NCBI GenBank assembly: GCA_902826155.1
Contig: CADEDU010000167.1
Coordinates: 1-6,001, forward strand
Reading direction: 5' to 3'
Source: an uncultured beta proteobacterium
Lineage (GTDB): Bacteria; Pseudomonadota; Gammaproteobacteria; Burkholderiales; SG8-39
DNA length: 6,001 bases
Shown: positions 1 to 6,001 of the stretch, piece by piece
Position numbering within the stretch: position 1 is the first letter of the stretch
Layout: the number at the start of each line of letters is the position of its first letter
Program-made: the position numbers and the translations under genes
The notes under the pieces: generated by a model
Told to the model about the DNA's origin: nothing
Database searches by the model: none
What the model saw: only the letters and a program-made list of their open reading frames with translations

Positions 1-531
1 AAGTATCAGCAGCGGATCACCCGGCGCGTCAGCCACTACGTCAAGCGCCCGGCCGACGTAGAAGATCTGGTGCAGGAGATCTTCATCAAGGCCTACCGTG
101 GCCTGGCATCGTTCAGATCGCAAAGCACGTTCTACACCTGGCTCTACCGTATTGCCACGAACGCCGCGCTCAACCATGTCACGCGGCAGCGCCACACCAT
201 CGTGCTGCGCGATGATCTCTGCGACGACGAAGTCGGCGAGGCCAATGCGGACTTCGACGCCCGCGATGAGGCTGATCCCGAGCGCGAGCTGCTCGCCAAG
301 CAGATTGTCGTGGCGCTTGAGGGTGCCATGGCGAGATTGCAGCCCGATCTGGCCGAGGCATTGTTGCTCTACGAAGTCGACGGCATGCAGTACAAGGAGA
401 TTGCGACGCAACTGCGAGTGCCGATCGGCACGGTGCGCACGCGCATCTTCCGCGCGCGCGAGTTCATTGCCGAGCGACTGACGCCCGCGTCCAGCGCCGG
501 GGCGTTGCGTCCGCGAGCCGCGCGCGTTTAA
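1..531 (+). CDS. rpoE: RpoE-type ECF sigma factor, 5' end missing
   Basis: This is the C-terminal 176 residues of an extracytoplasmic-function (sigma-24/RpoE group) RNA polymerase sigma factor; roughly the first 25 residues lie off the left edge. Sigma region 2 is visible from the window start: a DVEDLVQEIFIKAYRGL helix (about visible residues 19-35) and the FYTWLYRIATNAALN stretch (44-58) that closely match E. coli RpoE. An acidic, variable linker follows (about 65-95). Region 4 (about 110-165) includes LLLYEVDGMQYKEIA and the helix-turn-helix segment GTVRTRIFRARE, which contacts the -35 element. The gene ends at TAA 529-531 after a short Ala/Arg-rich tail. Such factors direct envelope-stress or specialised regulons and are usually held by an anti-sigma factor encoded just downstream. 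Here the next gene is an amidase, so no RseA-like partner is visible. The family call is firm; equating it with the housekeeping rpoE is less certain, since proteobacteria often carry several paralogues. Confidence 0.9.
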   Translation, partial: KYQQRITRRVSHYVKRPADVEDLVQEIFIKAYRGLASFRSQSTFYTWLYRIATNAALNHVTRQRHTIVLRDDLCDDEVGEANADFDARDEADPERELLAKQIVVALEGAMARLQPDLAEALLLYEVDGMQYKEIATQLRVPIGTVRTRIFRAREFIAERLTPASSAGALRPRAARV

Positions 532-620
532 GGATAAGCCGGCGGATCGCCGTGCGTACGGATCCTGCGTTACCGGCTACGATCCCGATTCCTGCACAAG
601 CACAAGAGACCTGTCGCGCC

Positions 621-2078
621 ATGCCCGATCTCGCCTTGCGTTCGGCCACCGCGTTGCTGCGCGATCTGCGCGCCGGACGCGTGGGAAGCCTGGAACTGCT
701 GGACCATCACATTCGACGTATCGAGCAGTTCAATGGCGCCCTCAACGCGATCATCGCGTTCGATCTCGATGGGGCGCGCAAGCGGGCCAGGGCGGCTGAT
801 CGCGCGCGGGCGCGCGGCGGGCGCCTCGGCCCATTGCACGGTCTGCCGATGACGGTCAAGGAATCGTTCGATGTGGTCGGACTGCCCACCACCTGGGGCC
901 TGCCGCAGTTTCGCGACAACCGGGCGGGTGCCAATGCCGGCGCGGTGCAACGCCTGATCGACGCTGGCGCGATCGTGTTCGGCAAGACCAACGTGCCGGT
1001 GCTGCTCGCACAATGGCAGACGTTCAATCCGATCCACGGCACCACGAACAATCCCTGGGATCTCACGCGGACACCCGGTGGCTCATCCGGCGGGGCTTCG
1101 GCCGCGCTTGCAGCCGGGCTCAGCGCACTGGAAATCGGCAGCGACATCGGTGGCTCGATTCGCAATCCGGCGCACTTCACTGGCGTGTACGGCCACAAGC
1201 CGACGTTCGGCATCGTGCCGACCGCGGGCCACGCCTTGCCGGGCATGTAGGCGCCGTTGGACATGCTCGTCGCCGGGCCGCTGGCGCGCAGCGCGCACGC
1301 CCTCGAAATTGCAATGAAGGTGCTGGCCGCACCGGACGAGACGCTCGGACGCGCATGGCGTATCGCGCTTCCGCCGCCGAAGCGCCGCACGTTGCGCGAA
1401 TTTCGCATCGGGGTGATCGCCAGCGCCTCGGTGGCACCGGCGTCGAGCGACGTGCGGCAAGCAATCGGTGATCTCGCGGCGTTCCTGGCGCGCAGCAAGG
1501 CGCGGGTCAGTGATTCCGCGCGGCCGGCGTTCTCGATGGAAGCGATGTTCGAGGCGTACATCCATCTTCTGCGCGCGGCGACCTCCGTGGGACACAACGA
1601 TCCGCAGGCGTTTCAGCGTGCCATCGCCGCCGCCGGTGCGCTGGCGCCCGACGATCACAGCTATTACGCGGAACTGCTGCGTGGAAACACGCTCCGCCAC
1701 CGCGACTGGATCATCGCCGATCACGAACGCCATCGCATGCTCGCGCAATGGCTGGAATTCTTCGAGCACTACGACGTGATGATCGCGCCCACCTCACCAG
1801 TGGCCGCGTTTGCGCACGATCACGCCGGTGAGCGGCATGAACGCACCGTCGATGTCGACGGCAGCAGGCAGACGATGGCCAATGCGCTGTTCTGGGCCGG
1901 CTACGCGGGCGCGTGCTACCTGCCCGCTACGGTCGTTCCGATCGGGCGATCGCGCGATGGGCTGCCGATCGGTGCGCAGATCATCGGTCCACCCGGGGGC
2001 GACCGCACATGCCTCGCACTCGCCAAGCTCCTGGAAAGCGAGTACCGGGGTTTCGAGCCGCCGCCGGGTTATGCGTGA
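621..2078 (+). pseudogene. Amidase-signature hydrolase interrupted by an in-frame TAG
   Basis: The product would be an amidase-signature enzyme of about 485 residues, the usual family length, hydrolysing a C-N amide bond of unknown substrate in the cytoplasm. The catalytic triad is complete: Lys80 in GLPMTVKES, cis-Ser155 in TPGGSSGGAS and nucleophile Ser179 in SDIGGSIRNP, with the expected 24-residue spacing between the serines. Codon 210 is TAG (1248-1250). Immediately afterwards the same frame resumes with the family-typical GPLARSAHALEIAM and runs without further stops to GYAGACYLPATVVPIG and GLPIGAQIIGPP near the C-terminus, ending at TGA 2076-2078. The truncated 209-residue product would hold the triad but lack the second half of the fold, so it is probably inactive. 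ATG 621 was chosen because family similarity begins there (MPDLALRSATALLRDL). An in-frame GTG at 552 would add 23 residues that look unlike the family. The ribosome binding site before 621 is weak. The gene may be co-transcribed with the sigma factor upstream. Confidence 0.85.
1248..1250 (+). other. Premature amber codon in the amidase frame
   Basis: TAG lies in phase with both halves of the amidase and falls in the variable loop between PTAGHALPGM and APLDMLVAGPLARS. A single base change from CAG, GAG, AAG, TGG or a similar sense codon would explain it; no frameshift is needed to join the halves. The three intact genes with visible ends use TAA or TGA, so this is the only TAG in a gene frame of the window. 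Confidence 0.85.
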
Positions 2079-2099
2079 GGTGGTCGCGTTGTCGGATCG

Positions 2100-2135
2100 C
2101 AGATCGTGCAGATCGTGCAGATCGTGCAGATCGTG
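2100..2135 (+). repeat. Four tandem copies of a 9-bp unit
   Basis: The unit CAGATCGTG occurs four times head to tail without mismatch, starting at 2100, 2109, 2118 and 2127, in the gap between the amidase stop and the next gene. Each copy carries one GATC, and a further GATC at 2095-2098 precedes the array. The array lies about 65 bases upstream of the next start codon. It could be a simple slippage product or part of a regulatory region; no function can be read from it. Confidence 0.95.
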
Positions 2136-2189
2136 CTCCAACGCCAGGGCTGCGCACGTCGGCATGACGCGCCTCGGCATTCATCAGAC

Positions 2190-2196
2190 AAGGAGG
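2190..2196 (+). promoter_or_regulatory. Strong Shine-Dalgarno for the ADC-like gene
   Basis: AAGGAGG is complementary to the 3' end of 16S rRNA and sits 4 bases before GTG 2201. It decides in favour of the GTG start over later in-frame candidates and suggests efficient translation, although the spacing is on the short side. Confidence 0.85.
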
Positions 2197-2200
2197 GCTC

Positions 2201-3013
2201 GTGGCTGATTCATCCGAGGTGCCCGTCCCGCGCGGTTTCGCCGCACCGCTCGATCCGCATGGGCGCGCATCGCTCTACGGTCCGCCGCCGTGGATTTTCA
2301 TGGGGCGGGTCATCACCGTGTTCGTGCAGGCCGATCCCGACTGGATCCGGATGCACGTACCCGCGCCGCTCAAGCCGGTGGCCGCGCCGATCGTGCGCGT
2401 GAGCGTCTACGAGATCTCCTGCGACTACGGTCTGGGCGGGACCTTCATCGCGCGCCATCCGGAAGAATCGACGTTCCACGAAGGCAGCGTGGCGCTGTAC
2501 GTCGAGCACGATGGCGTTGCCGGCCACTACAGTCCGTATATCTGGTGCGACAACGATGCGGAGATTGCAGTGGGACGCGAGATGTACGGCTGGCCGCAGC
2601 GGCTGGCGCAGTTCGCGATCACGCGTCCGCCGCACCGGCGCAACTGGCGAGGGGGCGATGTCGCGGTCGGCCGCGTTTCGCGTTACGGTCGCCAGCTGTA
2701 CGACCTCGAAATGACGGTCGAGCGCGCCGGTGATGTCGACGTCGGTGTACCGGGTTTTCGGCACTTCTTCACGATGACCGCGCTGCCCAGTCCCGAAGCG
2801 GGCGGTGGAGTGACGCGCACCCTGGTGTGCACGGCCATGCACGATGTGCGCATCGATGACGTATGGTCGGGCAGTGCGCAGGTGCGCTTCCACGCGCCGG
2901 AACTCGCGGGCCTTGCCGGCGCGAAACCGATCGCGGCACGGCTGCATGACGTGGCGTGGGTGAAGCCTTACGGCAAGATCGTGCACCGAGCCGTCGTCGC
3001 GGCAGAAGGTTGA
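2201..3013 (+). CDS. Acetoacetate decarboxylase-family protein lacking the catalytic lysine pair
   Basis: This 270-residue protein has the acetoacetate decarboxylase (ADC) superfamily fold, judged from length and the family signature GREMYGWPQRLA at about residues 125-136. In characterised ADCs the equivalent segment reads as GREx(W/Y/F)G(Y/F)PKK: the first Lys forms the Schiff base with the keto acid and the second tunes its pKa. Here those two positions are Gln133 and Arg134, so the classical Schiff-base decarboxylase mechanism appears impossible. The rest of the protein looks intact, including the FHEGSVALYVEH strand around residue 90-100, where ADCs carry an active-site acid, and a normal C-terminus (VAWVKPYGKIVHRAVV). 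There is no signal peptide or membrane segment, so it is likely cytoplasmic. It starts at GTG with a strong ribosome binding site, and a flavoenzyme gene follows after 47 bases, probably in the same operon. Family membership is solid. The reaction is unknown: a different lyase, hydratase or isomerase chemistry, or a binding role, are all possible. Confidence 0.8.
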   Translation: MADSSEVPVPRGFAAPLDPHGRASLYGPPPWIFMGRVITVFVQADPDWIRMHVPAPLKPVAAPIVRVSVYEISCDYGLGGTFIARHPEESTFHEGSVALYVEHDGVAGHYSPYIWCDNDAEIAVGREMYGWPQRLAQFAITRPPHRRNWRGGDVAVGRVSRYGRQLYDLEMTVERAGDVDVGVPGFRHFFTMTALPSPEAGGGVTRTLVCTAMHDVRIDDVWSGSAQVRFHAPELAGLAGAKPIAARLHDVAWVKPYGKIVHRAVVAAEG

Positions 3014-3051
3014 AGGGCGCGCTCCGCGCTGACCGTCCGGTTCCATCCAAC

Positions 3052-3055
3052 GGAG
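3052..3055 (+). promoter_or_regulatory. Ribosome binding site for the fused flavoenzyme gene
   Basis: GGAG lies 5 bases before ATG 3061. The frame is open further upstream (to about 2956, inside the ADC-like gene), but this site and the onset of family similarity soon after 3061 place the start there. Confidence 0.7.
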
Positions 3056-3060
3056 TCGAT

Positions 3061-5061
3061 ATGGCATTGCCATCTCACGAGGCGTCATCGATCCCCGGCG
3101 CATCGCTTGCGCATGTGTTCGAGCCCTTCACGCTCAACAGGCTGCGCGCTCGCAATCGGATCCTGGTGCCGGGCCACACCACGAGCTATGGCGCCGATCA
3201 CATGCCGACCGAGCGGCACGCGGCATATCACCGGGCACGCGCCAAGGGTGGAGCCGCCATCTGCGTGTTCGAGGCGATCCGCGTGATGCAGAACAGCCTC
3301 GGGCGCCCGCAGGGTGTAGCGGGCTACATGCCCGAGTGCGTGCCGCACTACCGGCGCGTCGCCGACGCGGTGCATGAAGAGGGGGCGCTGTTCCTCGCGC
3401 AGATCTGTCATCTCGGCCGGCAGATCGAAGGCGAGTACGAACGCACGGCGTCGTGGGGCGCATCACCGATCCGCTGGTCGCTCGGCGCGTATCCGCCGCG
3501 CGAGATGAACCGGCGCGACATGGACGCGGTGATCGACGGTCATCTGCGTACCACCGAGAATATGCTCGCTGCCGGAGCCGACGGGATCGAGCTGCACTGG
3601 GGGCACGGTCATCTGCTGCAGCAGTTTCTCTCGCCGCTATCGAATCAGCGCGCGGACGAGTACGGCGGCTCGCTCGAGCGCCGGATGCGCTATCCGCTGG
3701 AGGTGGCGCAACGGCTGCGAGCGGCGGTAGGCCCCGACGTTTGCCTGGGTATCCGGCTCTCGGCCGAAGAGTTCCATCCCGACGGCCTGGATCTCGAGCA
3801 GGCGGTGGAGATCGCACGGCGCGCGGTGGCGCAGGTGCAGCTCGATTTCATCCATGTGAGTCACTCCGCGTATCACATGAGCAAGTCGCTCGGCACGCAG
3901 ATCGCCGACATGGGCGTGGACAGGCAGATGTTCCGCCATCTGCCGGGCGCGATCCGGCAGGCGGTAGCTGCTGCGCCGAACAAGGTGGCGATTTTTGCCG
4001 TATGCAAGGTGCGCGGCCTTGATGAGGCCGACGCGATCATCGCCAGCGGCGACGCCGACATGGTGGGCATGGCGCGCGCGCACATCGCCGACCCGGCGAT
4101 TGTGTCGAAATGGCAGTCCGGCCGGGCCGAGACGGTGGTGCCGTGCATCGGCTGCAATCAGGGCTGCGCGCAGAATCTGGAGCGCAACCTCGCCCTGACG
4201 TGTACGGTCAATCCACGTGCCGGCCGCGAATATCAGTGGAACGACGCAACCGTGGCGCGCACGACGACACCGCGCGAGGTCATGGTGATCGGCGGTGGGC
4301 CGGCGGGGATGGAAGCCGCGGCGATCGCCGCCGAGCGCGGACATCGCGTGCGGCTCGTGGAGCGTAGTGACCGGTTAGGCGGCCGGTTGAATCTCGCGGC
4401 GGGTCTGCGGCTGCGCGAGGACTTCGGGTTGTGGTTGCGGTTTGCCCGTGCCCGACTCGAGCGTCTTGGCGTGTCGGTGGAACTCGGGCGCGAGGCGAGC
4501 GCGTCGTGGATCGTTGCCGCGCGTCCGGATGCCGTGTGGCTCGCGACAGGCGCCGAACCGACGTCGCTGGTGTTGCCCGACGGCAGTCGAGCACTCACGC
4601 TCGATGAAGGTGCCCGCATCGATGCGCGTGGCCAGCACGTCACGGTCTACGACGAAACCGGCGACTGGAGCGTGCTCGGACTGGTGGAACACTTCGCCGA
4701 GCAGGGTGCGCGAGTCACACTCATCACGCCCAGCGCCGGCATGCTCTGGCGCACGACGATCTACAGCACGCTCACCACCTTCGCCCGCTGGCGCGAGAAG
4801 CGCATCCGCGTGAAGACCCTGCGCAAGCCGCTGCGGCTGGATCGCGGCGAGCTGATTCTCGAAGACACCTCCTGCGGTGAGCACGATGTACTCGGCGCAG
4901 TCGATCGACTGATCGGTTGCATGCCGGCGCGCGCGCTGCACGCGCTGGAAGCGCCGCTGATCGAAGCGGGCGTTGTACCGGTGCTGATCGGCGATTGCCT
5001 CGCGCCTCGCAACGCACTGGAGGCGATCTTCGATGGTCAGCGGGTGGCGCGGACGGATTGA
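3061..5061 (+). CDS. FadH/TMADH-type NADH:flavin oxidoreductase (OYE barrel + 4Fe-4S + FAD domain)
   Basis: This 666-residue protein has the size and domain order of 2,4-dienoyl-CoA reductase and trimethylamine dehydrogenase. Residues about 17-345 form an Old Yellow Enzyme FMN barrel, with QICHLGRQ, the active-site pair His179 and His182 in ELHWGHGHLLQQFLSP, then RADEYGGSLERRMRYPLEV and VGMARAHIADP. Four cysteines at 362, 365, 369 and 381 (C-x2-C-x3-C-x11-C) match the family's 4Fe-4S ligands. An FAD-type dinucleotide fold starts with GGGPAG at 411-416 and its ribose-binding Glu434. A second nucleotide-binding segment begins near residue 525 (VTVYDETGDWSVLG) without a classical GxGxxG. No cysteine is seen where TMADH attaches FMN covalently, so FMN should be non-covalent. 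The usual role is NAD(P)H-driven electron flow through FAD and the cluster to FMN, reducing an alkene conjugated to a carbonyl or demethylating an amine. The substrate is unknown. It is cytoplasmic and sits between the ADC-like and decarboxylase-like genes, likely co-transcribed with both. Confidence 0.9.
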   Translation: MALPSHEASSIPGASLAHVFEPFTLNRLRARNRILVPGHTTSYGADHMPTERHAAYHRARAKGGAAICVFEAIRVMQNSLGRPQGVAGYMPECVPHYRRVADAVHEEGALFLAQICHLGRQIEGEYERTASWGASPIRWSLGAYPPREMNRRDMDAVIDGHLRTTENMLAAGADGIELHWGHGHLLQQFLSPLSNQRADEYGGSLERRMRYPLEVAQRLRAAVGPDVCLGIRLSAEEFHPDGLDLEQAVEIARRAVAQVQLDFIHVSHSAYHMSKSLGTQIADMGVDRQMFRHLPGAIRQAVAAAPNKVAIFAVCKVRGLDEADAIIASGDADMVGMARAHIADPAIVSKWQSGRAETVVPCIGCNQGCAQNLERNLALTCTVNPRAGREYQWNDATVARTTTPREVMVIGGGPAGMEAAAIAAERGHRVRLVERSDRLGGRLNLAAGLRLREDFGLWLRFARARLERLGVSVELGREASASWIVAARPDAVWLATGAEPTSLVLPDGSRALTLDEGARIDARGQHVTVYDETGDWSVLGLVEHFAEQGARVTLITPSAGMLWRTTIYSTLTTFARWREKRIRVKTLRKPLRLDRGELILEDTSCGEHDVLGAVDRLIGCMPARALHALEAPLIEAGVVPVLIGDCLAPRNALEAIFDGQRVARTD

Positions 5062-5105
5062 CAGTCACGCATCCACCAGATCCCTCACCCACGATGCACC
5101 AGATT

Positions 5106-5110
5106 GGAGG
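5106..5110 (+). promoter_or_regulatory. Ribosome binding site for the decarboxylase-like gene
   Basis: GGAGG lies 11 bases before ATG 5122, slightly far but strong. An in-frame TAA at 5116-5118 rules out any longer N-terminus, so ATG 5122 is the first possible ATG of this frame. Confidence 0.65.
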
Positions 5111-5121
5111 ACGGATAAATC

Positions 5122-6001
5122 ATGGCCGAGAACGCCCTGACGATCGCCCTGGATCGCTACGATCGACACGTACCGCTGTTTCTCAACGCCATCCCCGGAC
5201 CGGGTGGACTGCGTTATCGGGCGCTCGAAGTCGGGATGGTGCCGCCGCGCCGCGACGGGATCGATCGGCACGGCCGGATGCTGCGTGACCTGGAGTTCGA
5301 TGCGGCCGAGGTGTCGCTGGCTTCGTACATCATGGCCAAGAAGCGCGGCGTGCCGCTCACGGGCGTGCCGATCTTTCCGCGCCGTCTGTTCAGCCAGAAT
5401 CACATGTTCGTCAACCGCAGCGCCGGAATTCGAACGCCCGCCGATCTGCGCGGCCGAAGAGTGGGTCTGTGGGCCTTTCAAGTGACGATGTCAGTGCTGG
5501 CCAAAGGCGATCTGAAAAGCTTCTACGGGGTGCCCTGGGAGGAGATCCGCTGGATCACGCAGCACCCCGAGGAGGTCGCCTGGAGTGGAGGCGATCTGCC
5601 CGTCGAGCGAGTACCGGAAGGGCGTCGCCTCACTCAGATGCTGATCGACGGCGAGATCGATGCGTTCATTCACCCGCACCCACCTGCCGACGTTCAGCAG
5701 CGCACCGATCGCGTTGCTCGGCTGTTCCCGGCGGTGCGCGACGAATGCGCGCGTTATGCCAGCGCGCGTGGCTACTTCCCGATCATGCATCTCATCGCAG
5801 TGAAGGAGCAGCGGCTACGCCAACGACCCGCACTCGCGCGTGAGCTGATGGCGCTGTTCGAGGAGGCCAAGCGTGAGGCGTACGATTTCTATCATGACCC
5901 CGGATACGCGTTGCTCGCGTTCGCGCGCAACGACTACGAGCAGCAGATCGGCGAACTGGGCCCTGACCCCTGGACCAGCGGACTCAAGGCGAACCGCGAG
6001 A
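5122..6001 (+). CDS. 4,5-dihydroxyphthalate decarboxylase-like protein, 3' end missing
   Basis: The first 293 residues are visible and the frame stays open to the right edge; the family is usually about 325-335 residues, so only some 30-40 are missing. The protein resembles the Pht5-type 4,5-dihydroxyphthalate decarboxylases, which share the type-2 periplasmic solute-binding fold (NMT1/SsuA-like). Recognisable family blocks are FDAAEVSLASY (59-69), VPIFPRRLFSQNHMFVN (82-98), IRTPADLRGRRVGLW (103-117), LTQMLIDGEIDAFI (170-183), RGYFPIMHLIAV (216-227) and ALFEEAKREAY (250-260). The visible end, DPWTSGLKANRE, matches the family's C-terminal region. It begins MAENALTIALDRYD with no signal peptide, so it is cytoplasmic, consistent with an enzyme rather than a transporter subunit. 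In the phthalate pathway this family yields protocatechuate, but no phthalate dioxygenase or dehydrogenase gene is in the window, so another aromatic or cyclic carboxylate is equally likely. It is probably the third or later gene of the operon starting at 2201. Confidence 0.85.
   Translation, partial: MAENALTIALDRYDRHVPLFLNAIPGPGGLRYRALEVGMVPPRRDGIDRHGRMLRDLEFDAAEVSLASYIMAKKRGVPLTGVPIFPRRLFSQNHMFVNRSAGIRTPADLRGRRVGLWAFQVTMSVLAKGDLKSFYGVPWEEIRWITQHPEEVAWSGGDLPVERVPEGRRLTQMLIDGEIDAFIHPHPPADVQQRTDRVARLFPAVRDECARYASARGYFPIMHLIAVKEQRLRQRPALARELMALFEEAKREAYDFYHDPGYALLAFARNDYEQQIGELGPDPWTSGLKANRE

Noticed and set aside
540..552. Small hairpin CGGCG-GAT-CGCCG just after the sigma factor stop, considered as a terminator
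   Set aside because: The stem is only 5 bp and no T-run follows, so intrinsic termination is not supported; such short dyads are frequent in GC-rich DNA.
552..620. GTG at 552 as the amidase start, giving a 23-residue N-terminal extension
   Set aside because: The extension lacks family similarity and does not form a signal peptide, whereas ATG 621 coincides with the usual amidase N-terminus.
707..1597. Minus-strand open frame of 296 codons opposite the amidase
   Set aside because: Low-complexity Ala/Arg/Ser-rich translation, fully explained by the conserved amidase frame on the + strand. It does span the amber codon, but only as the complement of it.
3017..3029. Hairpin GCGCG-CTC-CGCGC between the ADC-like and flavoenzyme genes
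   Set aside because: Short stem without a U-tract, lying in a 47-base gap within a likely operon; not convincing as a terminator.
2956..3060. N-terminal extension of the flavoenzyme into the ADC-like gene
   Set aside because: The frame is open but the translated extension is Arg-rich and unlike the family; ATG 3061 has a well-placed GGAG.
2210..3103. Long open frame of 297 codons on the minus strand opposite the ADC-like gene
   Set aside because: It is a codon-bias shadow of a GC-rich gene: the translation resembles no family, while the + strand frame is clearly a known fold.
5094..5288. ATG at 5094 opening another frame across the start of the decarboxylase-like gene
   Set aside because: The translation has no recognisable family pattern, and the frame from 5122 carries continuous family motifs to the right edge.

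Overview
The window is a GC-rich stretch of bacterial DNA. All recognisable genes lie on the + strand with short gaps, and the longest gene-free stretch is about 120 bases. The RpoE-like sigma factor and the aromatic/organic-acid catabolism families suggest a proteobacterium, probably a beta- or gammaproteobacterium from soil or water. This is inferred from protein families and base composition only; no lineage marker gene is present. I saw no tRNA, rRNA, CRISPR array, transposase or integrase.

Layout: (1) 1-531 is the 3' part of an RpoE-type ECF sigma factor gene whose N-terminus lies off the left edge. No anti-sigma gene follows it. (2) 621-2078 encodes an amidase-signature-family hydrolase with its whole Lys-Ser-Ser triad, but the frame is cut by one in-frame TAG at 1248-1250. 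Downstream of it the same frame continues intact to a normal family C-terminus, so this looks like a very young pseudogene, a readthrough case or a sequence error. (3) 2079-2200 is an intergenic gap with four perfect tandem copies of a 9-bp unit, then a strong Shine-Dalgarno. (4) 2201-3013 encodes an acetoacetate-decarboxylase-fold protein in which the usual PKK catalytic motif reads PQR. (5) 3061-5061 encodes a 666-residue fused flavoenzyme: an Old Yellow Enzyme barrel, a 4Fe-4S cysteine cluster and an FAD/nucleotide-binding half, as in 2,4-dienoyl-CoA reductase and trimethylamine dehydrogenase. (6) From 5122 to beyond the right edge runs a 4,5-dihydroxyphthalate-decarboxylase-like protein with a solute-binding-protein fold.

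Genes 4-6 are separated by only 47 and 60 bases, each has a plausible ribosome binding site, and no convincing terminator lies between them, so they are probably one operon. Together (reductive flavoenzyme, decarboxylase-related protein, ADC-fold protein, perhaps with the upstream amidase) they look like a catabolic module for an unidentified cyclic, aromatic or unsaturated carboxylic substrate. The substrate cannot be read from the sequence. The points most worth a second look are the amber codon in the amidase, the lost Schiff-base lysine in the ADC-like protein, and the possibility that this gene set is an uncharacterised pathway.
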